In this document: positions 1 to 6,006 of the stretch, piece after piece
How positions within the stretch are numbered: the stretch's first letter is position 1
Layout: each line of letters opens with the position of its first letter
Program-made: the position numbers and the translations under genes
NCBI GenBank assembly: GCA_035539855.1
Contig: DATLHO010000003.1
Location: 1-7,258, forward strand
Length of the DNA stretch: 7,258 bases
Origin: DATLHO01 sp035539855
GTDB taxonomy: Bacteria; Bacteroidota; Ignavibacteria; OLB7
Direction of reading: 5' to 3'
Notes under the pieces: generated by a model
The model's database searches: none
What the model saw: the letters and a program-made list of their open reading frames with translations, nothing else
What the model was told of the DNA's origin: nothing

Positions 1-206
1 GTATCGAGGGCCTGAGCCTCGTCGACGACTTCGTCCGCTTCGATCGCTATCCGATGCTGCTCGACGCATCGGTCGTGCTCACGACCGTCGCACTCTCGGC
101 GCTCGTAGCGCTCGCGGCGGCGATCGCGCCGGCGCGCCGCGCCGCGAGACCGATCGCCAGTCCGGTAGCTCCGATGCCCGGTCAGGGCGGACGTCAAACA
201 CCGTAG
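1..206 (+). CDS. C-terminal end of an FtsX-family ABC transporter permease (5' truncated by window edge)
   Basis: The reading frame is open from base 3 to the TAG at 204-206 and encodes about 67 residues. It starts with a short soluble stretch (IEGLSLVDDFVRFDRYPMLL). A hydrophobic segment of about 20 residues follows (VVLTTVALSALVALAAAIAP), then the motif PARRAARPIASPV. A last transmembrane helix followed by P-A-R-R-A-A-R is the usual C-terminus of FtsX/LolC/MacB-type permeases, where it leads into the cytoplasmic tail. The gene lies 12 bp ahead of a second FtsX permease on the same strand, so the two were probably co-transcribed and may form a permease heterodimer like LolC-LolE. The substrate cannot be inferred. 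The tail after the motif, about 14 residues rich in Pro and Gly, is unremarkable. The assignment rests on one helix plus the motif and on context. Confidence 0.7.
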   Translation, partial: IEGLSLVDDFVRFDRYPMLLDASVVLTTVALSALVALAAAIAPARRAARPIASPVAPMPGQGGRQTP

Positions 207-218
207 CCAGCAATTCAC

Positions 219-1487
219 GTGGCCCGCTTCGCACTCATCGCTCAGATCGCCCTGCGACAGCTCCGGTCGCATCCGCGCCGCTTCGTCGTCACCGTGACGG
301 CGGCGGCGCTCTGCGTCGCGGTTGCGGTCACCGCGTTGTCGATGATTGCGGGCGCACGCTCGGCCTACACCGGACGATTGCTCGAGGTCGGGGCGCACCT
401 GACGGTCAAGGCCGTCGATGTTCGCGGGCGTCGCACCGATCTGCTGCTCGACGTCGGTCCCGCCACCGGCGCGGTCGAGCTCGGCCGCACCGCCGAGCGC
501 GCCGATCGTCTGCGCCTGCGCAACGTCATGACCGTGCTGCGATCGGTCGAGAGGACCCTCGGCGACGAGCTCGAGGCGGCGTCGCCGTATCTGTCCACAC
601 AGGTGCTGGCCACCTACGGAACGAACGAGGGAGTGCTCACGCTCAAGGGCATCATGCCCGAGCGCGAATCCCGCCTGGTCGGTCTCGATCGTGCGATGGA
701 GAGCGGTTCGGTCAAGCGCCTGGGGGCGACCCGCTTCGGCATCCTGCTCGGTCGCGGAGCCGCCGTCGCGCTCGGCGCCGGAACCGGTGACCGCATCCGA
801 ATCGTCTCGATGACCGGTGACATCTTCAACGTGGAAGTGGTCGGCGTCTACGATCTCGGCGTCGACGCCGCCAACCGCGACGGGCTCGTCAACCTGAGAC
901 TGGCCCAGACGATCGAGCGAGCGCTCCCGAGCGAGGCCAGCGCGATCGCGCTGCAGCTCCGGCATCCGTCGAGGGCTGCTGCGGCCGCACGGCGCATCGA
1001 GCGGGCGAGCCGTCGCGAGGTCGAGACCTGGGAAGAGACGTACCCGGGCGCGGACTCTCCATTCGGCGCGCTCCGGATCGTCCTCTTCGCAATCGCGGCG
1101 ATCGCGCTGACGGTGGCGGGCTTCGCGATCTCGAGCACGATGATCGCCGCGACGCACGAGGGGCGCGGCGAGGCCGCGACACTGCGGTCGATCGGCATGA
1201 CGGCCCGCGCGGTGCTGCTCGCGTATCTTCTGCAGGGAGCGGTCATCGCACTCGTCGCCTGCGCCGCGGGGTCGATCGTCGCCGCCCTGTCGATGGCACT
1301 GCTGACGACACTTCCCGGCGGCGGCATTCTGCCGCTCGAAGGGGCGACGCTTCCGATCGAGTGGAGCGCTCGCTGGTTCGCGATCGCGTGCGCCGGAATG
1401 CTCGTTGCGGGGATCGCGGGCGCGCTCGTGCCGGCACGCTCGGCCGCGCGCCGCCGGGCCGCGGTGGTGCTCCGCAGCGGTGCCTGA
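219..1487 (+). CDS. FtsX-family ABC transporter permease (LolC/LolE/MacB-like)
   Basis: This 422-residue inner-membrane protein has the four-helix layout of FtsX-type permeases. TM1 lies at about residues 22-44. A large periplasmic MacB-PCD-like domain spans about 46-280 and contains the typical strand-rich stretch GILLGRGAAVALGAGTGDRI (174-193). TM2 is at about 286-309, TM3 at about 331-360 and TM4 at about 386-407, ending in PARSAARRRAAVVLRSG. The segment EAATLRSIGMTARAVLLAYL (318-337) matches the coupling-helix region of this family, usually 'LRAIGMSRRxIxxxF', which contacts the ATPase. Such permeases act by mechanotransmission on lipoproteins, peptides or other envelope substrates. The start is GTG at 219, with no clear Shine-Dalgarno sequence. 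It is chosen because the N-terminus (ALRQLRSHPRRF before TM1) is typical and sits 12 bp after the upstream stop. The stop codon falls inside a tandem repeat. The family is secure; the substrate is unknown. Confidence 0.9.
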   Translation: MARFALIAQIALRQLRSHPRRFVVTVTAAALCVAVAVTALSMIAGARSAYTGRLLEVGAHLTVKAVDVRGRRTDLLLDVGPATGAVELGRTAERADRLRLRNVMTVLRSVERTLGDELEAASPYLSTQVLATYGTNEGVLTLKGIMPERESRLVGLDRAMESGSVKRLGATRFGILLGRGAAVALGAGTGDRIRIVSMTGDIFNVEVVGVYDLGVDAANRDGLVNLRLAQTIERALPSEASAIALQLRHPSRAAAAARRIERASRREVETWEETYPGADSPFGALRIVLFAIAAIALTVAGFAISSTMIAATHEGRGEAATLRSIGMTARAVLLAYLLQGAVIALVACAAGSIVAALSMALLTTLPGGGILPLEGATLPIEWSARWFAIACAGMLVAGIAGALVPARSAARRRAAVVLRSGA

Positions 1488-1533
1488 TCGCCCCGCAGCG
1501 GCGTGCGATCGCTCCGCAGCGGTGCGTTGATCG
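1470..1533 (+). repeat. Tandem repeat, three units of 21-22 bp, spanning the permease stop codon
   Basis: Three consecutive units run at 1470-1490, 1491-1511 and 1512-1533. Each has the form CYCCGCAGCGG, then a variable 4-8 nt, then GATCG. A truncated fourth unit (CCCCGCG) begins at 1534. The first unit includes the last five codons and the TGA stop of the permease, so the array starts in coding sequence and fills most of the 85-bp gap before the ATPase gene. The sequence GCCTGATCGC at 1482-1491 recurs in inverse orientation (GCGATCAGGC, 6969-6978) in the 15-bp array near the right end. The units are seen directly; any role is unknown. Confidence 0.75.
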
Positions 1534-1572
1534 CCCCGCGCGCCCGGACATTCCACAACCCGTCTCAACTCC

Positions 1573-2322
1573 GTGACCACGAACACGCGCGGAACCGTCT
1601 TTCTCCGACCCGAAGCGCGCGCGCGGCATCTCGAGCCGCTCGTGGAGCTCGAGCATGCGCGTGTCGAGTATCCCGCCGATGAAGGCGTTCCGACGGTTGC
1701 GATCGCCGATCTCTCAATCGCGGTCGCGCGCGGCGAGCTCGTTGCGGTCGTTGGTCCGCAGCGATCGGGTCGCAGCACGCTCCTGCATCTGATGGCCGGC
1801 CTCGAGCGCCCGACCTCCGGCAGGGTCGCATTCGACGGCACCGATCTGGGTACGCTCCCGGACGCTCGACTCGACGCGCTCCGCTGCCGTGCGATCGGCA
1901 TCGTCCACTCCGAGTCTTTTCTGCTTGATGGCCTGAGCGTTCTCGAGAACGTTATGCTGCCGATGCGGCTGGCGGGCGCAGGCCGTCGCGCCGCGCGCGA
2001 ACGCGCGCGCGAGCTCCTCGAGCGTCACGACCTGGCCGCGATCGCCGCAAGCGCGCCGGCAGCGTTGACTCTCGAGCAGCAGCAGTACATTGCCGTCGTC
2101 CGCGCGCTCGCCAACGACCCTCTGTTGCTGCTCGCGGACGAGCCGGGCAGGCATCTCGATCCGGATGGCGCAGGGCGCCTGCACGATTTCCTCGGCTCGC
2201 TCCACAGAAACGGTCTCACGATCGTCTACGCGACAGGCGATCAGGCGCTCGCATTGCGGGCGCGACGGCGCCTGCACCTCGCGGACGGCCGGATCGACAG
2301 CGAAGAAGAGGCGTTCGAGTAG
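1573..2322 (+). CDS. Degenerate ABC transporter ATP-binding protein (LolD/MacB-like fold, key motifs substituted)
   Basis: The 249 residues align along their whole length with LolD/MacB-type nucleotide-binding domains. An A-loop-like Tyr33 is present, and the Walker A position is at 61-69. The Q-loop region is IGIVHSESFLL (108-118), the signature region is at 165-179, and Walker B is LLLLADEP (184-191) with Glu190. The D-loop retains Leu195-Asp196, and the switch region is YATGD (219-223). Most catalytic residues are changed: Walker A Lys is Arg67 (GPQRSGRST), the Q-loop Gln position is Ser113, LSGG is LTLE (165-168), and the switch His is Gly222. Only the Walker B Asp/Glu and the framework are intact. 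No frameshift is seen. The gene follows the FtsX permease by 85 bp and is presumably its partner. The start is GTG 1573; GTG 1642 would remove a 23-residue extension absent from typical members. The fold is confident; ATPase activity is doubtful. Confidence 0.85.
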   Translation: MTTNTRGTVFLRPEARARHLEPLVELEHARVEYPADEGVPTVAIADLSIAVARGELVAVVGPQRSGRSTLLHLMAGLERPTSGRVAFDGTDLGTLPDARLDALRCRAIGIVHSESFLLDGLSVLENVMLPMRLAGAGRRAARERARELLERHDLAAIAASAPAALTLEQQQYIAVVRALANDPLLLLADEPGRHLDPDGAGRLHDFLGSLHRNGLTIVYATGDQALALRARRRLHLADGRIDSEEEAFE

Positions 2323-2356
2323 CTCCCGGACGCATCCCCCCGACCCCGTCCTGCCT

Positions 2357-2385
2357 GTAACTTCTCCCACAACGAGGTGTTCAGT
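2357..2385 (+). promoter_or_regulatory. Possible ECF-type promoter upstream of the sigma factor gene
   Basis: GTAACTT at 2357-2363 differs by one base from the classical ECF/RpoE -35 element GGAACTT. TCAGT lies 17 bp downstream at 2381-2385, in the position of a -10 element, about 20 bp before the ATG at 2406. ECF genes often transcribe themselves, so an autoregulated promoter here is plausible and would leave a short leader. The match is by eye. The -10 element is weak and no second copy was found upstream of the other genes in the window. Confidence 0.3.
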
Positions 2386-2405
2386 CCCCGTCGCTGGCCC
2401 CCCGT

Positions 2406-2960
2406 ATGAAACCGTCCTACACCCGACATACCGATGAAGAGCTCTTCAACCTCATGAATCGAGGGGAGAAGGACGCGTTCGTCGAGCTGTATGGGCGGTA
2501 TCGGTCGCGGATCTATGCGTACGCGCTTCGGATGATCGGTGATCGCGAGCGCGCCAACGATGTCTTTCAGGAGACATTCACGAGGATCTATCAGCGACAG
2601 GAGCCCTCAAGGCAGATCAACAACGTTTCGGCGTACATCTTCACGACCGCGCGGAACATCTGCCTCAATGCGATTCGCGATGCGAAGCCCCGGACCGACA
2701 TCGAGGACTTCCATCAGATCGCCTACCAGCCGAACCACGAGAACGTCGAGCTCGCCGAGCTCGTCAAGACAGCGCTCGAGCTGCTACCGCAGCACCACCG
2801 TGAGGCCTTCGTGCTTCGCGAATACGATGGGCTCAGCTATCAGGAGATCGCAGAGCTCACCGGTAACACCCTGGCGACCGTGAAGATTCACATCTTCCGA
2901 GCCAAGGAGAAGCTCCGCAGGATCCTCTCTCCGTACCTCGAGGAGGCGGAGGAGCTTTGA
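2406..2960 (+). CDS. ECF-family RNA polymerase sigma factor
   Basis: The 184-residue protein has the two-domain layout of extracytoplasmic-function (sigma-70 group 4) factors. Region 2 covers about residues 22-92, with FVELYGRYRSRIYAYALRMI and the helix around DRERANDVFQETFTRIY for -10 recognition and core binding. A short linker follows. Region 4 covers about 117-174, with the helix-turn-helix GLSYQEIAELTGNTLATVKI (142-161) followed by the conserved H-I-F-R-A-K-E-K-L for -35 recognition. Length is normal for the family. The ATG start at 2406 lacks a clear Shine-Dalgarno sequence but gives the expected N-terminus (TDEELFNLMNRGEKDAFVELY). The next gene starts 31 bp downstream and looks like its membrane-anchored anti-sigma factor. 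This gene appears somewhat less GC-rich than its neighbours by eye. The ECF subgroup cannot be assigned by reading alone. Confidence 0.93.
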   Translation: MKPSYTRHTDEELFNLMNRGEKDAFVELYGRYRSRIYAYALRMIGDRERANDVFQETFTRIYQRQEPSRQINNVSAYIFTTARNICLNAIRDAKPRTDIEDFHQIAYQPNHENVELAELVKTALELLPQHHREAFVLREYDGLSYQEIAELTGNTLATVKIHIFRAKEKLRRILSPYLEEAEEL

Positions 2961-2991
2961 GGCTTGCTGACGAACTACGATCGACCGAGCA

Positions 2992-4308
2992 ATGAACGGC
3001 AGTAGCACAATCTTCGATTTCATCGACGGCTCCCTCGACCACATCCGTGAGCAGGAGCTGTTCGACGACCTTGCCCGACACCCCGAGATGCGATCCGAGC
3101 TCCGGCACTACATCGCCATCGGCGAAGCGGTGCGCGCCGACCGTGAGGCCTACGCGCCTCCGTCGGAGGTCGAGCACGCGCTGATGGCCGGCCTCGGGCT
3201 CGCGCCGATCGCGTCGGTCGGTGGCGCCGGCGTCGCCGGATCCGGTTCGTCGGCAGGCACGTCCGGCGCAGGGTTCTTTGGACGGTTCGCCAGCTTCAGG
3301 GGTCTCGCTCCGCACGTGGGCTCGTTCGTCGCAGGCGTGCTGATCGCGACGGGCGGGTTCTTCGCCGCCTTCAGCGCAATCGACGTGGCCCCGGTCACGT
3401 CCGTGCGCGACACAATCTTCGTCCGCGAGGCGCCGCGTGCCGCAGGCACGACGCTGGCCGCCGCGCCGACAGCCGAATTGCCACGCGCGCGAGCGGCCGC
3501 TCCGATCATCGATCGCGCGCCCTCCGCGGCAATCGAGCGCACGAGGCGCAACGCTCCGGCGCGCGTCGATCGAGCGCTCGCCGCCGAGGTTGCCGCTCCG
3601 GACGAGTCGCCGTCGGCCATCGAACAGGTCGACGCGCCGGCGTTCGGCGGCGTCATCGCGCCGGTCGCGGCGCGGCTTGCCGAGCGTGCCGCTGCAACGC
3701 CGATCGCTCTCGACAGCGGCGCATCGAGCGCCGATGTGCGGGGCCTCGATCAGAACGCCGAAACGTTCGCCTCCCTTATGTCGATGCGCGACGCCGGCGT
3801 TGGCTACGGCGAGCTTCGAAGCAACGCGTGGATGCAGCCGTTCGTCGACAACAACGCACGACATCTCGACGGCGGCCTCGACGAGGAGATGGTCGCGGGA
3901 ATGTTCGTCAGGATGGGTGAGAATTTCACGGCCGGACTCGAGGTCGGCCAGGGACGCTATCCGCAGGTGCTCGTCTACCCCGAGACGTATACCGACAACG
4001 GAGCGCCCGTCGGACGCCGCATCGAACGGATCGAGCAGGAGCCCACGGTCGCGTGGCTCGGACTGGCGGGCCGATGGGAGCTCGGCGCGATCTCGCGCAA
4101 GCTTCCGTTCTGGACACAGTTGACGCTCGGCTACGGTTTCGACCAGGGGCCGATGCTCAACGGTCGCGCCGGCGTCGACTTCAATCTCAGCCGCACGATC
4201 TCGCTCACCGGCGCGCTCGAGACGACGTCGCTCGTCTACTTCTTCAACGGTCAGCCGCTCGTCAGCGGCAAGTACGGCCTCTCGCTCGGCGTGCAGCTCG
4301 GAATGTAG
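2992..4308 (+). CDS. Single-TM protein with anti-sigma-like N-terminus and beta-strand-rich C-terminal domain
   Basis: The 438-residue protein has four visible parts. Residues 1-66 are a charged, mostly helical cytoplasmic domain (FDFIDGSLDHIREQELFDDL, then HPEMRSELRHYIAIGEAVR) resembling the N-terminus of anti-sigma factors. It has no Cys, so it is not of the zinc HxxxCxxC type. A Gly/Ser-rich stretch (77-94) leads to one transmembrane helix at about 108-130. A long Ala/Pro/Arg-rich linker spans about 145-245. The C-terminal part, about 278-438, alternates polar and hydrophobic residues in strands (AGMFVRMGENFTAGLEVGQG; TQLTLGYGF; KYGLSLGVQLGM) like a small outer-membrane beta-barrel. It starts 31 bp after the ECF sigma gene, the usual place for a cognate anti-sigma factor. 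Comparable proteins (cytoplasmic segment, TM, barrel-like domain, next to ECF genes) are known in Bacteroidota. Function is inferred from position and layout, not from a recognised catalytic motif. Confidence 0.6.
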   Translation: MNGSSTIFDFIDGSLDHIREQELFDDLARHPEMRSELRHYIAIGEAVRADREAYAPPSEVEHALMAGLGLAPIASVGGAGVAGSGSSAGTSGAGFFGRFASFRGLAPHVGSFVAGVLIATGGFFAAFSAIDVAPVTSVRDTIFVREAPRAAGTTLAAAPTAELPRARAAAPIIDRAPSAAIERTRRNAPARVDRALAAEVAAPDESPSAIEQVDAPAFGGVIAPVAARLAERAAATPIALDSGASSADVRGLDQNAETFASLMSMRDAGVGYGELRSNAWMQPFVDNNARHLDGGLDEEMVAGMFVRMGENFTAGLEVGQGRYPQVLVYPETYTDNGAPVGRRIERIEQEPTVAWLGLAGRWELGAISRKLPFWTQLTLGYGFDQGPMLNGRAGVDFNLSRTISLTGALETTSLVYFFNGQPLVSGKYGLSLGVQLGM

Positions 4309-4367
4309 TTCCGATCGGCACGCCACACTTCCGCGTACTCATGCTCAACGAACCCGCCCCGACATCG

Positions 4368-5138
4368 ATGAAGAGCAGCCCGGCGATGCCGCGCGGACTG
4401 GCATTGCTCGTCGCGGCGTTCGCGCTCGCCATCACGCTGATGAGCGCCGTGGGCGGTTGTACCGAGACACCGGTCGACGGCAGGACCGCCGACACGACGC
4501 TGCGCGTCTACGAGGAGGACACGACGGTCATCGACCTCCAGCGGCTGAGTCGTGACACCATCATCGAGTCCGATCGGATAGTTATCGTCGACACCGTGAT
4601 TCGCGAGATCATCGTACGCGACACGGTCCGCGTCTTCGACACCGTCGTCGTGCGCGACACCCGCGCCCGACGCCAGGTGCGCGAGGCGACCATCATCGTC
4701 TGGAACTCGCTCACGAACAAGCTGGATTCGGTCGACGTCGTGTTCCAACCGACGTTCTTCGAAGTCTCGCCGGCCTCGCCGGAGTGGCGTCTGAAGTTCG
4801 AGGTGACGCTTCCGCTCTCGCGACTGCTGAGCGAGGAGCAGTTCGGCTCGCACGGGTTCTCGTCGCTGACGATTCACATTCCCGACGCGCCGTTCCGGCC
4901 GGGCTCGCTGAAGCTCAAGGACAATCCCGACTTCGGCATGGGCGCGAAGCTCATCTACAAGGACCGCGTGCTGCGTACCGGTTCGGACTTCCCGAGCTCC
5001 CGCAACTACGCCGACTTCCAGGTGCGCGACGTCAACGAGCGCGAGCGCACGTTCCGCGTCGAGTTCAACAGCGGGTTCTTCTATTCGTCGCAGTCGCCTC
5101 CGGTCTGGGTGCGCGTCGTCATGCGGATGACGTACTGA
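4368..5138 (+). CDS. Predicted lipoprotein with DTV repeats and a beta-rich C-terminal domain
   Basis: From ATG 4368 the protein has 256 residues. It begins with a lipoprotein signal peptide: a basic n-region (MKSSPAMPRG), a hydrophobic core (LALLVAAFALAITLMSA) and the lipobox V-G-G-C, giving a lipidated Cys31. Residues 42-98 hold seven D-T dipeptides, the last ones six residues apart (IVRDTVRVFDTVVVRDT). Such repeats are often seen in surface lipoproteins of FCB bacteria, probably as an extended spacer. The rest (about 106-256) looks beta-rich (SSLTIHIPDAPF, FQVRDVNERERTFRVEFNSG, WVRVVMRMTY) and I do not recognise its family. The in-frame ATG 4341 would add nine residues including a Glu and is less signal-like; ATG 4386 would still keep the hydrophobic core. 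It lies 59 bp after the anti-sigma-like gene, same strand, so it is probably in that operon and a candidate envelope partner. Confidence 0.75.
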   Translation: MKSSPAMPRGLALLVAAFALAITLMSAVGGCTETPVDGRTADTTLRVYEEDTTVIDLQRLSRDTIIESDRIVIVDTVIREIIVRDTVRVFDTVVVRDTRARRQVREATIIVWNSLTNKLDSVDVVFQPTFFEVSPASPEWRLKFEVTLPLSRLLSEEQFGSHGFSSLTIHIPDAPFRPGSLKLKDNPDFGMGAKLIYKDRVLRTGSDFPSSRNYADFQVRDVNERERTFRVEFNSGFFYSSQSPPVWVRVVMRMTY

Positions 5139-5198
5139 TCGACCGCTCGACGGGAGCCGCGGAGGCTCTTGCATTAGTCACAACGGAATCGTTGGTTG

Positions 5199-5228
5199 CG
5201 CGCCCGGCGGGATTCTCCGCCGGGCGCG
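5199..5228 (+). terminator. Strong GC hairpin after the lipoprotein gene (terminator-like)
   Basis: CGCGCCCGGCGG (5199-5210) pairs perfectly with CCGCCGGGCGCG (5217-5228) around the 6-nt loop GATTCT. It sits 60 bp after the lipoprotein stop codon and 36 bp before the next start. Only TT follows, so it lacks the U-tract of a classical intrinsic terminator. It may still end transcription in a high-GC organism. Its core, CGCCCGGCGGG, recurs in the hairpin at 6907-6932. Confidence 0.6.
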
Positions 5229-5264
5229 TTGCGTTCACCACCTCCACAATTCAACTGCACGCCG

Positions 5265-6005
5265 ATGAAGCGCACCACCATTCATCGCGACTGCCTTGTC
5301 GCGGTCGTCAGCTCCGATGCCGATCTCGCACGGTTCACCGATGAGCTCTGGTACCGGATTCCCGCGCGAGCGCTCGGCCGCGCGATCTCCGCCGACGCGC
5401 TCGACGAGCTTCGACACATCGCCCTCTACCAGACCGGAACCATTACCGCGGGGCTTCCCGGGACCGTTGAAGTCCACGGCGCGATCGCATCGATCACGGT
5501 AGAGCCCCGGCGCGCGGTCATTCCGTCGGAGCCCGCGCACCCGGCCGCCGACGAGCCCTATCACGTCATCCGCATCGCCGCGCTCGAGCGGCTGGAGCGG
5601 CCGCTCGTCAGTCATCGCCCGCGACGCATCACGTTCGTGCGCACGACTCGTGAGCGCCTCATCGGCGCCCGCGACATCAACGAGCTCTTCGTCGGCTCCC
5701 CGGCCGAGGAGGCGCTCTGGAGCTCGCTGCGCGAGCTCGGCGCGGAGCGCCGCTGCTTCATGCACGTCAGCGACGAGGTGATGGAGGTCGACTTCGCGAT
5801 CGTGCGCGGACCGCGGACCGTCGGCGTGCTCTGCGGCGACGACGAGCCCTACGGACCGATCGCGGCGGCAGGCGAGTGGAGCATCGTGCGGTTCTCCGCC
5901 GCGGACGTCGAGCGCGATCTCGAAGCCTGTCTCAGGGAAATCATGCGGATGCTGGAAGGAGGTGGCGGAGCGGCCGACAGGATGCAGTCTGCATCTGCTC
6001 GTTAG
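5265..6005 (+). CDS. PD-(D/E)XK (DUF559-like) nuclease-family protein, catalytic motif apparently degenerate
   Basis: The protein has 246 residues from ATG 5265, chosen because MKRTTIHRDCLVAVV gives a clean N-terminus; upstream in-frame codons run through the terminator hairpin. The N-terminal part contains WYRIP (29-33), HIALYQTGTI (51-60) and RRITFVRTT (120-128). The C-terminal part contains DINELFVGSPAEEALWSSLR (137-156), VDFAIV (175-180) and SIVRFSAADVERDLEACLREI (206-226). From memory this arrangement matches endonuclease-like proteins with a DUF559/Vsr-type fold: a SPAE..LW helix, a D-F strand, a second catalytic strand, then an RF..eV..dleg.l..I helix. The second strand reads VGVLCGDDEPYG (186-197), where active relatives have V-E-x-D-G, so the catalytic Glu seems replaced by Leu189. 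Asp176 and Glu148 remain. It is convergent with the SDR gene, 1 bp away. The family call is moderate; loss of activity is inference. Confidence 0.5.
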   Translation: MKRTTIHRDCLVAVVSSDADLARFTDELWYRIPARALGRAISADALDELRHIALYQTGTITAGLPGTVEVHGAIASITVEPRRAVIPSEPAHPAADEPYHVIRIAALERLERPLVSHRPRRITFVRTTRERLIGARDINELFVGSPAEEALWSSLRELGAERRCFMHVSDEVMEVDFAIVRGPRTVGVLCGDDEPYGPIAAAGEWSIVRFSAADVERDLEACLREIMRMLEGGGGAADRMQSASAR

Positions 6006-6006
6006 A

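Noticed and set aside
1488..1572. Possible separate small gene or RNA between the permease and the ATPase-like gene
   Set aside because: The gap consists mainly of the 21-22 bp repeat. No credible start with a ribosome-binding site and no tRNA-like fold were seen.
4311..4318. Palindrome CCGATCGG after the anti-sigma-like gene
   Set aside because: Only 8 bp with no loop and no T-tract; such palindromes are common in this composition and several GATC-containing ones occur in the window.
2857..4326. Long minus-strand open frame (489 codons) opposite the anti-sigma-like gene
   Set aside because: It is antisense to the sigma 3' end and the membrane-protein gene. Its translation is Arg/Glu-rich low-complexity sequence without any domain, as expected for a shadow frame in GC-rich DNA.
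4053..4367. Longer N-terminus for the lipoprotein gene
   Set aside because: The extension would overlap the preceding gene by about 250 bp and is Arg-rich low-complexity sequence. It would also bury the lipoprotein signal peptide inside the protein.
5196..5264. Upstream start for the nuclease-like gene
   Set aside because: The extra residues would be encoded by the GC hairpin and include a Pro-rich segment with no similarity to the rest. ATG 5265 gives a natural N-terminus.
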